In this document: in pieces, positions 11,012-20,031 of the stretch
How the letters are laid out: each line of letters starts with the position of its first letter
Position numbering within the stretch: the stretch's first letter is position 1
Assembly (NCBI GenBank): GCA_902635645.1
Contig: CACPON010000004.1
Span: 1-59,072, forward strand
Direction: 5' to 3'
Length of the DNA: 59,072 bases
Source of the DNA: an uncultured SAR86 cluster bacterium
GTDB taxonomy: Bacteria > Pseudomonadota > Gammaproteobacteria > Magnimaribacterales > D2472
Translations under genes and position numbers: made by a program
The notes under the pieces: model-generated
Told to the model about the DNA's origin: nothing
What the model saw: the letters and a program-made list of their open reading frames with translations, nothing else
The model's database searches: none

Positions 11012-11752
11012 ATGAAACCTTATCTAAATTATTCAGGAGTTGCAGTTTTAGCTCATAGAGGAGGATCTATCGAGTCTTATGAAAATACTATTGAATCATT
11101 TTATTACTCTCAATCACTAGGATGCAGATTTATTGAAACTGATGTGCAAGTGTCATCTGATGGAATTCCTTATATATTCCATGATGAAACTCTAACCAGA
11201 CTATTGGATAAAAATGATGTATTTAGCAACTTACATTCCTCTGAGATAGAAGATTTAAGAATCTTTGAATCTCATAAAATACCGAGATTAGAAGAAACAC
11301 TTCAGACTTTCCCTGAGATGTATTTTCAAATTGATGTAAAAACTGATGAAGTTGCTATGCCAGCACTAGAAGTTATCCATCAATGTAAGGCTGAAGATAG
11401 AGTTTGTATTGCAAGTTTTAATAGCGCTAGACTATCAAAAGTAAATAATATATATCCTGAAATATGTTTATCTATGGGACCTAATGAGGTCAGTAAAATG
11501 CTTTTATCAAGCTTTGGTTTATTTAAAAAGACTATTATGGGAGACTGCTTGCAGGTACCAATGTACTACTATGGAATTAAGGTAGTAACCAAGAGATTTG
11601 TTGATTTTATCCATAGCAAAGGACTAAAAATATGTGTTTGGACAATTAATGATGAAAAAACTTTTAAAAAACTTATAGATATGGGTGTTGATGGAATTAT
11701 TACTGATAAACCCAAATTATTATTTCAAGTTTTAGATTCAGAAACTAATTAA
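11012..11752 (+). CDS. Glycerophosphodiester phosphodiesterase (UgpQ-type)
   Basis: A 246-residue cytosolic GDPD with no signal peptide. The TIM-barrel signature is AHRGGSIESYENTIESF with the catalytic His, then ETDVQVSSDGIPYIFHDETLTR with the metal Glu and Asp and the second His, later FQIDVK, and near the end VWTINDEKTF and GVDGIITDKP. It splits deacylated phospholipid head groups to glycerol-3-phosphate and an alcohol. This would supply both phosphorus and precursor to the divergent acyltransferase. It overlaps the convergent 62-aa gene by eight bases. Confidence 0.88.
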   Translation: MKPYLNYSGVAVLAHRGGSIESYENTIESFYYSQSLGCRFIETDVQVSSDGIPYIFHDETLTRLLDKNDVFSNLHSSEIEDLRIFESHKIPRLEETLQTFPEMYFQIDVKTDEVAMPALEVIHQCKAEDRVCIASFNSARLSKVNNIYPEICLSMGPNEVSKMLLSSFGLFKKTIMGDCLQVPMYYYGIKVVTKRFVDFIHSKGLKICVWTINDEKTFKKLIDMGVDGIITDKPKLLFQVLDSETN

Positions 11753-11933
11753 TAAATTTAACTAGTAGTCTTTTAGCAATAATATAAATTGGAATAATTA
11801 TTGAAGTAGTTATAAGTATTTCGATTGGTGTAGAAAAATCGATTAGACTTCTTATAAAAGGAGCAAGAATAAAAGCTGTAACTGCTCCTAAAATACTATA
11901 AAAAATAATAGATTCTTTACTAAGTAATTTCAT
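11745..11933 (-). CDS. 62-aa two-helix membrane protein
   Basis: Two hydrophobic helices (IIFYSILGAVTAFILAPFI and IEILITTSIIIPIYIIA) with basic ends. Its ATG lies 14 bases inside the 3' end of the upstream MFS gene, which suggests translational coupling. No family was recognised. It could be an accessory subunit of the MFS carrier. Confidence 0.55.
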   Translation of the reverse strand: MKLLSKESIIFYSILGAVTAFILAPFIRSLIDFSTPIEILITTSIIIPIYIIAKRLLVKFIN

Positions 11934-13176
11934 TTTTTACTCTTGTTAATAATAATCCACCAATAATAAATAAAATTGCTATAGGCAATAAAGCTATTCT
12001 CACATTTCCGTATAAAGTTAAAAGACTGCCAACCAGAAGAGGTCCCAATATAGCTCCTGCCCTTCCCATTACATTATACAAACCAAAAAACTCACCGGCT
12101 TTTTCTTTAGGGATTAATTTTCCAAAGTAACCTCTTGAACTCCCCTGGATACCGCCCTGAACACATCCAACCCATGCAGCTAAAAGATAAAATTCAAGGG
12201 CGCTTGATAAAGTGGTGCTATAAATAATGATAAATATATATGAACAAATAGTTATATACAAAACTAATTTATCTCCAAATCTATTAGCTACATACCCCCA
12301 AATTAATGTAGCAGGAAAGGCTACAAGTTGGACTAGTATTAATGCTTGAATAATAGAACTAGTTTCCAATCCAAGATTTAGAGCAAAAGTTGAAGCAAGA
12401 TAAATTACAGTATGAGCGCCATCAATAAATAAAAAAAATGCAATCAAAAAAAGGAAAGCATTTTTATACTGATAAACAGATTTTAAAGTTGTGACGATAT
12501 TCTTTAGTGATGAAAGAACAATACCTTTAGATTTATGATGATCTCTAGTTTCTTGAAAATTTAATAATAAAGGTATTAAAAATAATAACCACCAAACAGA
12601 TACCATTAAAAATGAGACTCTAATTGCATCAGATTGTGAATCAAGACCAAATGATGTTGGATAAATACTCATTAATGCATTCACTATGAATAGCAATCCT
12701 CCGCCTGCGTAGCCCCATGCATAACCCTGGTTAGAGATTATTGAAAACTTTTCAGGTGTTGAGATCTTTGTAAGAATTTTGTCGTAAGGAATTTGTGCTA
12801 CACAAAAACAATAATTTGCTATACCAAAGAAAACCAATGCATAAATCCACGATCCAACAGAAAGAAAATATAAAAGTCCAACAAAAAATACAGAAGTGAT
12901 TGTAAAGATTGTTAGAGATTTTTTGGTTGACTGATTAATATCAGTAATCGCACCTATAACAGGGCCAGACAGTAAAATAGAAACATTACATATAACTAAA
13001 GTCCAATTTAGATATATAGATGCTTCAATTTTAGGTAGGTTTGATGCCCAAAATTCTAAGTAAAAAATTGGAAAAAAAGCTGCAACAACAGTAGTAGCGA
13101 ATGCTGAATTTCCAGCATCATAAGCAATCCATGATTTAACAGTTCTTGTAAAAGTTCTATCTGACGAATTATTCAA
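11920..13176 (-). CDS. UMF1-family MFS transporter
   Basis: A 418-residue carrier with about twelve helices. The N-terminal stretch KSWIAYDAGNSAFATTVVAAFFPIFY is the hallmark of the UMF1 (Atg22-like) branch of the major facilitator superfamily. GRAGAILGPLLVG occurs in the second half. Substrates of bacterial UMF1 proteins are largely unknown; efflux of small molecules is possible. It overlaps the downstream 62-aa gene by 14 bases and stands alone upstream. Confidence 0.82.
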   Translation of the reverse strand: MNNSSDRTFTRTVKSWIAYDAGNSAFATTVVAAFFPIFYLEFWASNLPKIEASIYLNWTLVICNVSILLSGPVIGAITDINQSTKKSLTIFTITSVFFVGLLYFLSVGSWIYALVFFGIANYCFCVAQIPYDKILTKISTPEKFSIISNQGYAWGYAGGGLLFIVNALMSIYPTSFGLDSQSDAIRVSFLMVSVWWLLFLIPLLLNFQETRDHHKSKGIVLSSLKNIVTTLKSVYQYKNAFLFLIAFFLFIDGAHTVIYLASTFALNLGLETSSIIQALILVQLVAFPATLIWGYVANRFGDKLVLYITICSYIFIIIYSTTLSSALEFYLLAAWVGCVQGGIQGSSRGYFGKLIPKEKAGEFFGLYNVMGRAGAILGPLLVGSLLTLYGNVRIALLPIAILFIIGGLLLTRVKNEIT

Positions 13177-13281
13177 TAGGAATTAAATTATTTATAGTTG
13201 TCTTTATTTTATATCCTTTGCTAACAAATAACCTTGTAAATACCCATATTTTTGTTATATTTTTTTTAGGAGGAGTGTGAC

Positions 13282-13380
13282 ATGAGTGATAGTCAGACTA
13301 TAAAATTAGGTAGTTACTTTGTACTAGGTATTGGTTTCGTAGTATTTTTACTAGGTTTAGGGGCCTATATATTTTATTAG
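13282..13380 (+). CDS. 32-aa single-span membrane peptide
   Basis: A strong ribosome site (AGGAGGAG, 8 bases before the ATG at 13282) precedes a 32-codon frame: a short polar start (SDSQTIKLG) and one hydrophobic helix (YFVLGIGFVVFLLGLGAYIFY). Its TAG overlaps the stop of the convergent HIT gene. The ribosome site is among the best in the window, which is the main evidence that it is translated. Function unknown. Confidence 0.6.
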   Translation: MSDSQTIKLGSYFVLGIGFVVFLLGLGAYIFY

Positions 13381-13718
13381 CCTGGAGGCCAATTCAAAGA
13401 TCTGCCTGATAAAAGATGTAAATGCAGGTGAAAGACACTTTGACCTGCTTTTGCACCATTGTTGATAACAATCCTAAATGTGTTATCGAGATTAAGCTGT
13501 TCAGCAACCTTCCCCGCCACCAACATTAAATGCCCTAAAACTTCCTGATCTTCAATTGATGAATCTGAAAGTTTTGGTATTACTTTTTTTGGAATTATTA
13601 ATAAGTGTGTTGGAGCTTGCGGATGAATATCTTTTATTACTATAGAGAGGTCGTCTTCATAAATAATATCTGCTGGTATCTCTCTATTTATAATTTTTTC
13701 AAATAAAGTCTCAGACAT
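13377..13718 (-). CDS. hinT: HIT-family nucleotide hydrolase (HinT-like)
   Basis: A 113-residue protein of the histidine-triad family. It has LFEKIINREIPADIIYEDD at the start, HLLIIPKK in the middle and the active-site triad HLHLHLL near the end, where the central His attacks the alpha phosphate of AMP-linked substrates. It likely acts as a cytosolic purine nucleoside phosphoramidase. It is preceded (minus strand) by a 61-aa membrane protein and a DedA gene with 2-3 base gaps, suggesting one transcript. Confidence 0.92.
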   Translation of the reverse strand: MSETLFEKIINREIPADIIYEDDLSIVIKDIHPQAPTHLLIIPKKVIPKLSDSSIEDQEVLGHLMLVAGKVAEQLNLDNTFRIVINNGAKAGQSVFHLHLHLLSGRSLNWPPG

Positions 13719-13720
13719 TA

Positions 13721-13906
13721 TTAAAAGGCTCTAAAAAATCTAAAGCCAATATAAAAAATTGCTGCTGTCATGAGAATAGCTAACAAAATAATAAATAAAT
13801 CTCTAATAGTTTGTAAAAAGCGGCCTTGTTTTTTTGCTCTCACAAGTTGCATTAGTAAATAAACTAACGCGATGGTACTTACAACTAAAATAAAAACACT
13901 TAACAT
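13721..13906 (-). CDS. 61-aa two-helix membrane protein
   Basis: Helix one (SVFILVVSTIALVYLLMQLV), a basic loop (RAKKQGRFLQTIR) and helix two (LFIILLAILMTAAIFYIGF). It lies two bases before the HIT start and three after the DedA stop, so it is very likely a real cistron. It resembles small twin-helix proteins in general, but no family can be named with confidence. Confidence 0.6.
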   Translation of the reverse strand: MLSVFILVVSTIALVYLLMQLVRAKKQGRFLQTIRDLFIILLAILMTAAIFYIGFRFFRAF

Positions 13907-13909
13907 AAT

Positions 13910-14413
13910 TTATCCTAAAACAGATCCTATTCCTGTGACTAGAAAGCCTAATGCTAAACCCCAGCATATGCAAGCTATTAGATCTGCTATATAAAATTTA
14001 ATAACTTTTAAATCTGATATTCCAAGTAAAAATGGAACAATTGGTCTTATAGCTGGAATAAACCTACCCATTAAGACTGTGTATGACCCAGTTTTATCTA
14101 AAAATTTTTGAGCTCTATTAATAACCTTTTCTCTTTTTTGAACAACCTTAGTTGACATAATTTGTGGACCGATAGTTTTACCAAAAATAAAACCTGACAT
14201 GTCACCTAGATGAGCACCAACGACTGCTACAGGAACAATGGCAGTTATTGGCATTAATTCAGTGTTATAAACCAAAATACAAATAGAAAATAAGATTGCA
14301 CTTGAAACAATTAACCCTGAAAGAATAAAGGATTCAAGAAATGCAAAAAATAATACAAACAACCATGCATATTCGGCATTGGCATTCAAATATATTTCTA
14401 TTTTTTCGAACAT
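13910..14413 (-). CDS. DedA/SNARE-associated family membrane protein
   Basis: A 167-residue inner-membrane protein of the DedA superfamily. It has a re-entrant N-terminal segment (FAFLESFILSGLIVSSAIL), then GAHLGDMSGFIFGK with the membrane-embedded acidic residues, and GRFIPAIRPIVPFLLGIS with the conserved Arg and Pro. Family members are lipid scramblases or undecaprenyl-phosphate/phospholipid flippases that depend on proton motive force. It is slightly shorter than typical (about 200). It heads a three-gene minus-strand cluster. Confidence 0.85.
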   Translation of the reverse strand: MFEKIEIYLNANAEYAWLFVLFFAFLESFILSGLIVSSAILFSICILVYNTELMPITAIVPVAVVGAHLGDMSGFIFGKTIGPQIMSTKVVQKREKVINRAQKFLDKTGSYTVLMGRFIPAIRPIVPFLLGISDLKVIKFYIADLIACICWGLALGFLVTGIGSVLG

Positions 14414-14500
14414 TGGTTATTTAATTTTAATCAAAGATAATATTTTACTTTATTAAAGCCGTTAGCTTATAGTTTAAAACTTATAATTAAAATATCTAAA

Positions 14501-15619
14501 ATGATTAAAGAATTCCAAATAAATATTAATGACAGCCAAATTGAGCTTTTGCACAAGAAAATTGAGTTAACAAGATGGCCGGATGAAATAAATAATGAAT
14601 ACTGGTCTCATGGAACTAGCATGTGTTTTCTTAAAGACTTATCTGAGTATTGGATAAATGATTTTAATTGGAGAGCACATGAAAAAGAATTAAATGATAT
14701 TGGTAGTTATAAATTTACCTCTAAAACAGGTCTTGATATTCATTTTCTTCATGCTAAATCTAATCAAAAAAATTCTTTACCACTTGTTATGACCCATGGA
14801 TGGCCTGGAAGTGTTCAAGAATTTATCAAAGTCATTCCTTTAATACAGGAACAATCCAATAGACCAATAGATATAATATGCCCTTCCCTTCCAGGGTTTG
14901 GCTTTTCTGATAAGCCAAAAGATCTTGGAATGAATTCAGAGGAAATAGCAAAAATTCAACATGAACTAATAATGGCTTTGGGATATAAACAATATATTGT
15001 TCAAGGCGGCGACTGGGGTGCAACAGTATCTAAATGGATGGCGGAACTATTTCCTGAAAACTGTATTGGTATTCATTTAAACTTAGTGATTGCATTTCCT
15101 CCAAATACCGAAAATCCAATGGAGGGAGTTACAGATAAAGAATTGAACTTCCTTGAGAATTTTAATAAATACAAAACTCAGGGTTACGGCTATTATGAAA
15201 TTCAAAAAACAAAACCTCAAACCATAGGGTATGGCCTTAACGATTCACCTATTGGTCTTGCTGCATGGATATCTGAAAAATTTTATGGATGGTTTGATGG
15301 TAATGATAACAACTTGGTTATATCTAATGACGAGGTCTTAAGCATAATATCTCTCTATTGGTTTACAGAATCTATAACCTCTTCTGCAAGACTCTATAAA
15401 GAAAATGGTGACTTTGGTTTTTCTTTTAACTCAATCAAGCAACCAATGGCTGGTGCTATTTTTAAAAGAGATATTATGTTGCCACCAAGGGTTTGGGCTG
15501 AAAAAATTTATAACGTAGTTCAGTGGAATGAATATGATGGCGGGCATTTCGCAGCTATGGAAAGACCAGAAGAGTTATCAAATGATGTGATTCAGTTCAT
15601 TAATAAATTAGAGCTCTAG
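14501..15619 (+). CDS. Epoxide hydrolase (microsomal-type, alpha/beta fold)
   Basis: A 372-residue hydrolase. An N-terminal epoxide-hydrolase domain (residues 1-110, including LTRWPDE and WRAHEKELNDIGSYKF) is joined to an alpha/beta domain. The oxyanion motif is THGWPGSVQEF, the nucleophile Asp lies in QGGDWGA, and the His in GGHFAAMERPEEL. It opens epoxides to diols through an ester intermediate. Natural substrates in marine bacteria are uncertain (lipid or terpene epoxides). It overlaps the convergent phytase gene by 12 bases. Confidence 0.88.
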   Translation: MIKEFQININDSQIELLHKKIELTRWPDEINNEYWSHGTSMCFLKDLSEYWINDFNWRAHEKELNDIGSYKFTSKTGLDIHFLHAKSNQKNSLPLVMTHGWPGSVQEFIKVIPLIQEQSNRPIDIICPSLPGFGFSDKPKDLGMNSEEIAKIQHELIMALGYKQYIVQGGDWGATVSKWMAELFPENCIGIHLNLVIAFPPNTENPMEGVTDKELNFLENFNKYKTQGYGYYEIQKTKPQTIGYGLNDSPIGLAAWISEKFYGWFDGNDNNLVISNDEVLSIISLYWFTESITSSARLYKENGDFGFSFNSIKQPMAGAIFKRDIMLPPRVWAEKIYNVVQWNEYDGGHFAAMERPEELSNDVIQFINKLEL

Positions 15620-16684
15620 TGCTTTAATTACTTCCTCGAATGAAACATATTTAAAATTTTGTCTTTTAACTATTTTTTTTCCATCGTTGGTGCCGTCTTG
15701 AACTACTAGCAAGCCCTTTGGATATTTACTATTAAGTCTATTACTAACAACATCAATACCATCAGTGTCATTTACATTATCAATCTTTCCTGAATGACCA
15801 ATTTTAAAGCTACCTAAATAGTTATAAGGCTCAGTTCGATTATACACATTAAACGAATTATCACCTTGAGATGAAAGTAAAATATAACCATCATTGGTTG
15901 ATGTTTTATAGATAGTAACTCCTTCAGGATCATCATCAATGTTTCCTGATCTTGAATCAATAATCACAGGATTGGAGAAGTCTAAGTTTGAATTTATTTT
16001 ATATGCTCTGAGTATTCCTCTGTCTTGTTCTTCCGAGATTAACAGAGTTCTATTTTCATCATCGTAAACACAACCTTCTGATTGAGCAGCATTTGCATTA
16101 TTGAACGTTTTTAATAATGACAAGCCGTCTTCATCATAAGACCACATTTGAACTCTAGAACCCTCATCTTCGGTTATAAAAGCTATCACACCAAACTCTT
16201 GATCATATCCAGCACAAACTCCGTATACGACAATATTAGTTCTGCCCTTAAAAGAAGGATCTTTTTCAATATTAAAGTTTTTTGATTTGGCTAGAGCATC
16301 CATTGCCTCATCTTCGTATATCCACAAGTCCAAAGTACTAGTTGTTCTATTTGAAGCAAAAATAAATGTGTACGAACCAAAATCATCTAAATTAACAGAT
16401 CTAAGATCAATATTATTTATATTTCCTAATTCGGTATAACCAATTTTTTTTGCATTTAAATCGTAGGTATAAACTCCACTTTTTTTATCAGTTCCAAAAA
16501 TAAGTGAGTTAGTAGTTGATATATTATTTATCCATATTGCTGGATCGTCAGCAGCGTCTCCTTTCGTTACGACCTGAGGGGTTTCAGCATTGGGCTTTAC
16601 AACATATACGATCTTGTCTTCAGGATCTCCCGAAACAAAAAATGAAAAACAAACTAGGAATGAAAGATATGATTTTTTTAGCAT
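15608..16684 (-). CDS. Beta-propeller phytase (3-phytase)
   Basis: A secreted 358-residue protein. A signal (LKKSYLSFLVCFSFFVSG) is followed by a six-bladed propeller of the BPP family (PF02333). Signatures are GDAADDPAIWIN at the start, GTDKKSGVYTYDL, DLRSVN, SEGCVYDDE, SEEQDRG, DDDPEGVTIY and GLLVVQDG. Calcium-dependent members remove phosphate from inositol phosphates at neutral pH. It follows a TonB receptor gene by 62 bases with a hairpin between. No Shine-Dalgarno is seen, so expression may depend on read-through or a weak site. It probably acts in the periplasm on substrate imported by the receptor. Confidence 0.88.
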   Translation of the reverse strand: MLKKSYLSFLVCFSFFVSGDPEDKIVYVVKPNAETPQVVTKGDAADDPAIWINNISTTNSLIFGTDKKSGVYTYDLNAKKIGYTELGNINNIDLRSVNLDDFGSYTFIFASNRTTSTLDLWIYEDEAMDALAKSKNFNIEKDPSFKGRTNIVVYGVCAGYDQEFGVIAFITEDEGSRVQMWSYDEDGLSLLKTFNNANAAQSEGCVYDDENRTLLISEEQDRGILRAYKINSNLDFSNPVIIDSRSGNIDDDPEGVTIYKTSTNDGYILLSSQGDNSFNVYNRTEPYNYLGSFKIGHSGKIDNVNDTDGIDVVSNRLNSKYPKGLLVVQDGTNDGKKIVKRQNFKYVSFEEVIKALEL

Positions 16685-16702
16685 AAATAAATTTTAAATA
16701 AA

Positions 16703-16732
16703 AAAGGCAACGTTTTCACGTTGCCTTTTTTT
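16703..16732 (-). terminator. Hairpin between TonB receptor and phytase
   Basis: GGCAACGT and ACGTTGCC form a perfect eight-pair stem with a four-base loop (GAAA on the minus strand). It is flanked by A on one side and T on the other, so it can act in both directions. It lies 13 bases after the receptor stop and 21 bases before the phytase ATG, so it would end or thin out transcripts before phytase. Confidence 0.8.
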
Positions 16733-16745
16733 GGTTTAACGAGAT

Positions 16746-19280
16746 TTACAGATTATATCTTATGCCAATAGAATATGTTCTACCATACTCATCATATTGA
16801 GATAACCTGTTAGGAGTTCCCCAATAATAAAATTCAGGCTCATCTGTAATATTACTAATATCAAATTTGACACTCATTTGATCATTGATCTTGTACTTCA
16901 TATTAAAGTCTATTTGAGTATGATCATCAGTATATCTAATATTATTATTATCTAAATCTTCCTGTATAGTTTCAGCATCATCATCAGCAAGATAGTCTAA
17001 ATAAGGAGATCTTGAAACAGCTGATAGTCTGATATCAAACTTATTTTTATCATAGCCTATAGAGATATTTGAAACATCTTCTGATAATTTTCTAAATGGA
17101 AATGTTACCGTTCCGTTATCTACAGCCAGGGAAGAGTTTCCATCAGTTTTAGTAACATTCATTGAAAGAAACAAACCATCGAAGGGTTCAGGCAACATAT
17201 TTAATTCTTGAAATATATTAAATTCAAAGCCATCAACTTCAGAATCATCTGTATTTACATATGTTAGCAATTCATCAAACAGCAAACCATTTATGGTTGT
17301 ATTGGCAACAGCTAATGGATAAATTGCATTTTCTATATCTTTTTTGAAGTATCCAAAAGATGCGAATGAACCTTCTCCATAATACTCAATAGACAAATCA
17401 AAATTAGTTGCCTCATAAGGATCAAGATCAGGGTTACCCATCTCACCTCGATAATTACCATCATCTCTCTCAGTGATATCTGCAATTAAATTTGCCTGAC
17501 CAAAGCCTGGTCTAGATAATGCTCTCCAAATCGCACCTCTTACAATAGTTTGATCATTTAAGAAGTATTTTACATTCAAGCTAGGAGATACAAATGTATA
17601 ACTTTTTGATGCAGTTAAAACATCATTTACATCACCATCATTGTATCCAAGAGTATCGTAATCAGTATCTTCAATTCTGATACCTGCGATTACAACTGCT
17701 TTATCAAACTCCATTGTACCCATAAGATATAAAGCTGTGATATCTTCATTAGTAGTAAAATCTTCTTCAAAATTATCATAATCAGGTCCGCCTGTATATT
17801 GGCCTTTTCTTGCATATAGAAGATTTTCATTTGCGTGAGGGCCGTAAGCTTGTCCAGCAAATGGCCAAGATCTTGTGTAAGGTCCAAATTGAGATTGAAG
17901 TAATGCTTGTACATTATCATCATCAACTTCTATTTGATTACTATCACCTTTCTTTTCTCTAGATCTGTATTTAAAACCATACTTCACAGTTGTTGGTGCA
18001 TCCATAAATGTAAAACCATCTTTTGTCATGTCAACACTAAAAGCTGTTTCAGTATCTTTAATTAAGCTCCAGTCCTCTTCCCATGCATCAACATTTAAAT
18101 CAGCATAAAGCACGCCTTGAGCGTATGTGGTAAGAGCTAACCCAACTTTTTGAGGATTCTGATAAAAGAAAGTACCACAGGGACCTTCGCAATCATCAAC
18201 GTCTATTCTCTCGCTTCTGAATGTTACATCTACGTTATCTGTATCATTTTCTTCTGCATAAGAGTGACTAAACTGTATTTCTGCAAACCAATCATTTATT
18301 AGAGTTTCCCCACCGAAAATTACAGTTCTAATATCCCGTGTCTCAATTCTTTTTCTAACTTCAGCATCTCTTCTTATTCTATTAATTTCACTTGAGCCTG
18401 CAAATACGTTTCCTGTTCTAAGAGAACCAAACTCTTCTTTGTTTCTTAATTCATCATCCTCATAGTGGTTATATAAAAAGTTTGCATAAATTGCGGTGTT
18501 ATCATCAATCACCATATCAATATCATAAGTAACACCAGTTCTTTCTCTTGTTAAGTCATAAAATCTCATTTCCCAATCATCATCAAGAAAGATATTTCCA
18601 TTGTCGGTATCCCATGCTGGAAAACCTGTTTCGTTATTGTAGGTAACGATTTGTTTACTGGCATAAGTAACACCTAATACGTGACCAACATTGTCTGAAA
18701 TCATGGATCCATACGTTAAAGCCATTTTTGGATTATCGCGATTCTTTGATTGGGTATTGTATGAAGTATCCAGTTTAGCTTTTAATAGTGTTCCATCAAG
18801 TGAGGTAGCTCTTTTAGTATTAAATTCAATTCTACCGCCTATTGAATCAGCATCTTTATCAGCTGTAAGAGATTTATATACTTCTATAGAATCAAGTAAC
18901 TCTGTTGGCAAACCATCAAGCATGACTGTTCTTCCACCTTCAGGAGCAGGCACAAGAGCACCATTTACAGAAATTGAATTGAGATCACCAGATATGCCTC
19001 TGATATTTACATATCGGCCTTCACCCTGATCGTTTTCAACTGTAATACCTGATAATCTTCTAATGGCTTCAGCTGCAGTTGTATCAGGGAAATCACCTAA
19101 TGCATCAGAATCAACAACTGATACAATTAAATTTGAATTTCTTTGCTTATCAATTGCAGATATTAAACTTGCCTTAGTACCAACAGTTACCACCTCTTCG
19201 ACGCTATCTTCTGACTCTTGAGCAATAAAAGAATTTGAAATTGATAATAGTGCTAGTACAGATAATAATTTTTTATACAT
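16746..19280 (-). CDS. TonB-dependent receptor (phytate-linked)
   Basis: An 844-residue outer-membrane receptor with signal (YKKLLSVLALLSISNSFIA) and a TonB-box region around EEVVTVG. The plug contains AAEAIRRLSGITVENDQGEGRYVNIRG and DSIGGRIEFNTKRA, then a 22-strand barrel ending SIGIRYNL. The plug resembles the TonB-Xanth-Caul (TIGR01782) class. Its pairing with a phytase suggests inositol phosphates or other organic phosphate as substrate; this is an inference from position. A TetR regulator is coded divergently. The upstream region carries operator-like repeats. Confidence 0.9.
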   Translation of the reverse strand: MYKKLLSVLALLSISNSFIAQESEDSVEEVVTVGTKASLISAIDKQRNSNLIVSVVDSDALGDFPDTTAAEAIRRLSGITVENDQGEGRYVNIRGISGDLNSISVNGALVPAPEGGRTVMLDGLPTELLDSIEVYKSLTADKDADSIGGRIEFNTKRATSLDGTLLKAKLDTSYNTQSKNRDNPKMALTYGSMISDNVGHVLGVTYASKQIVTYNNETGFPAWDTDNGNIFLDDDWEMRFYDLTRERTGVTYDIDMVIDDNTAIYANFLYNHYEDDELRNKEEFGSLRTGNVFAGSSEINRIRRDAEVRKRIETRDIRTVIFGGETLINDWFAEIQFSHSYAEENDTDNVDVTFRSERIDVDDCEGPCGTFFYQNPQKVGLALTTYAQGVLYADLNVDAWEEDWSLIKDTETAFSVDMTKDGFTFMDAPTTVKYGFKYRSREKKGDSNQIEVDDDNVQALLQSQFGPYTRSWPFAGQAYGPHANENLLYARKGQYTGGPDYDNFEEDFTTNEDITALYLMGTMEFDKAVVIAGIRIEDTDYDTLGYNDGDVNDVLTASKSYTFVSPSLNVKYFLNDQTIVRGAIWRALSRPGFGQANLIADITERDDGNYRGEMGNPDLDPYEATNFDLSIEYYGEGSFASFGYFKKDIENAIYPLAVANTTINGLLFDELLTYVNTDDSEVDGFEFNIFQELNMLPEPFDGLFLSMNVTKTDGNSSLAVDNGTVTFPFRKLSEDVSNISIGYDKNKFDIRLSAVSRSPYLDYLADDDAETIQEDLDNNNIRYTDDHTQIDFNMKYKINDQMSVKFDISNITDEPEFYYWGTPNRLSQYDEYGRTYSIGIRYNL

Positions 19281-19343
19281 AATTTACCTCTTATTTAGTA
19301 TGAAAAAAAACTTATAGCACAGTATCATTTCATTGAATAATAT

Positions 19344-19383
19344 GTCGCACATTAATGAAAATTTTTGCAACATTCATGTGACG
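19344..19383 (-). promoter_or_regulatory. Candidate PhoB-type repeat before the TonB receptor
   Basis: Read on the minus strand, the heptamers CGTCACA, TGTTGCA, TTTTCAT and GTGCGAC follow one another every 11 bases, as Pho boxes do (7 bases plus a 4-base spacer). Individual matches to CTGTCAT are poor, so this is suggestive only. Confidence 0.3.
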
Positions 19384-19409
19384 TAGATATTTTAGGATTT
19401 ACATTTATA

Positions 19410-19421
19410 CGACAAATGTCG
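19410..19421 (+). promoter_or_regulatory. Candidate TetR operator
   Basis: CGACAAATGTCG is an inverted repeat with perfect five-base arms and a two-base centre, 11 bases before the regulator ATG. A shorter one, ATGTCGCACAT at 19342-19352, lies nearer the receptor gene. A divergent TetR gene commonly binds such sites to control itself and its neighbour. Confidence 0.4.
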
Positions 19422-19432
19422 ATAATTAAGTT

Positions 19433-20029
19433 ATGCAAAATCCTCCTAAACAAAGTAGAAGCAAATTAAGAATTCAAACCATAATTGAAACTGCCGAGAA
19501 AATTTTGCTTGAGGAAGGTATTGATAATATAACTATTGCTCACATATCGGAATTATCAGGACTTAAAAGAACGTCTACCTATAAATTTTTTCCTACACCT
19601 AAATCGTTAAAATCAGAGATGTCTAATATTTATATAAGCGAGTGTATTAGAGATTTTAAATCTAAGTCTGAAAATATTAAAACTGACAATCTATCTGTAA
19701 TTGTCCTGAGGTGTGTTGGCATTCTTTATGATTACTTTGATAATAATTTAAAAGCTCAAAAACTTATCCTTTCAAATGAGTTTAGCCCCTCTTTAGAAAC
19801 AGATAAATTTAACGAATTATCTTCCGTAATTCAGTCTTTTGTTGATATGAATATCAAATTGCCTGAGATGTTTAATAAAGATGGTGTATACAGGGTTTTT
19901 ACTCAAATTATTATTTCAATTTTTTCTTTAAATCTAAAAGAAAATAATTCTATTGACGAAGTTGGGAAAATTGAAGCCCATAGAGCCGGGCATGCATACT
20001 TATTAGATTGGGTTAACCATAGTTCTTAA
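19433..20029 (+). CDS. TetR-family transcriptional regulator
   Basis: A 198-residue regulator. The N-terminal helix-turn-helix (about residues 12-58) includes IIETAEKILLEEGIDNITIAHISELSGLKRTSTYKFFPTP, with the TetR-typical Tyr/Lys-Phe-Phe end; the rest is a helical ligand and dimer domain with no nameable relative. It is divergent from the phytase-linked TonB receptor, so that receptor is the likely target. The ligand is unknown, perhaps an inositol-derived compound. It ends two bases before the convergent phosphate carrier gene. Confidence 0.85.
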   Translation: MQNPPKQSRSKLRIQTIIETAEKILLEEGIDNITIAHISELSGLKRTSTYKFFPTPKSLKSEMSNIYISECIRDFKSKSENIKTDNLSVIVLRCVGILYDYFDNNLKAQKLILSNEFSPSLETDKFNELSSVIQSFVDMNIKLPEMFNKDGVYRVFTQIIISIFSLNLKENNSIDEVGKIEAHRAGHAYLLDWVNHSS

Positions 20030-20031
20030 CT

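Noticed and set aside
18691..19029. A 112-codon frame opposite the TonB receptor plug
   Set aside because: It mirrors a strongly conserved plug-domain sequence and has no independent support.
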